NCBI GenBank assembly: GCA_031963365.1
Contig: JASSUF010000155.1
Location: forward strand, 1-5,570
Source of the DNA: JASSUD01 sp031963365
GTDB taxonomy: Bacteria; Pseudomonadota; Gammaproteobacteria; Burkholderiales; Burkholderiaceae
Direction: 5' to 3'
Length of the DNA stretch: 5,570 nucleotides
The first letter of the stretch is position 1, and each line of letters starts with the position of its first letter. The notes beneath the pieces are model-generated. The model did not search any database and was not told the origin of the DNA. It was given only the letters and a program-made list of their open reading frames with translations. This document shows positions 5,570 through 5,570 of this stretch, piece by piece. The translations under genes were made by a program, and so were the position numbers.

Positions 5570-5570
5570 A

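Noticed and set aside
5538..5570. Short ATG frame running off the right edge (MLGFLRHHQPT)
   Set aside because: It lies entirely inside a REP-like repeat unit; such repeats commonly produce spurious short frames.

Overview
The window looks like a piece of chromosome from a betaproteobacterium of the Burkholderia lineage. The evidence is the close pairing of miaA and purM and the style of the two proteins. Moderate GC, AT-rich spacers, weak ribosome binding sites, insertion-sequence debris and a candidate host-directed protein would suit a host-associated relative such as an endofungal symbiont, but that placement is inference.

Left part (1-809): the edge carries a decayed minus-strand fragment of an ISAs1-family transposase (about 1-102, broken by a TAG codon). 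It is followed by a small plus-strand lipoprotein gene of the EexN entry-exclusion type (330-587) and a strong long-stem rho-independent terminator (661-721). This is mobile-element material beside core genes.

Middle part (810-3801): miaA (tRNA A37 dimethylallyltransferase, plus strand, GTG start) faces two minus-strand genes, purM (AIR synthetase of purine synthesis) and, downstream of it, an unrecognised gene. The unrecognised gene (1827-2513) is the most unusual item here. It has two imperfect copies of a Ser/Tyr/Asn/Pro-rich unit, then a PKKRK cluster like a eukaryotic nuclear localisation signal, then a basic C-terminal domain that reads like a helix-turn-helix. The AT-rich spacer before it holds a 12-bp inverted repeat and an operator-like dyad.

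Right part (3802-5570): a gene divergent from purM encodes a 4-hydroxyphenylpyruvate dioxygenase-like protein with an intact iron triad and several plant-like motifs. Beyond it, the right edge holds a pair of facing REP-like palindromic units (33 of 36 bases matching), a BIME- or MITE-like element.

The two housekeeping genes belong to unrelated pathways. No multi-gene novel system is visible. The best candidates for new biology are the repeat/PKKRK/HTH protein and the atypical dioxygenase.
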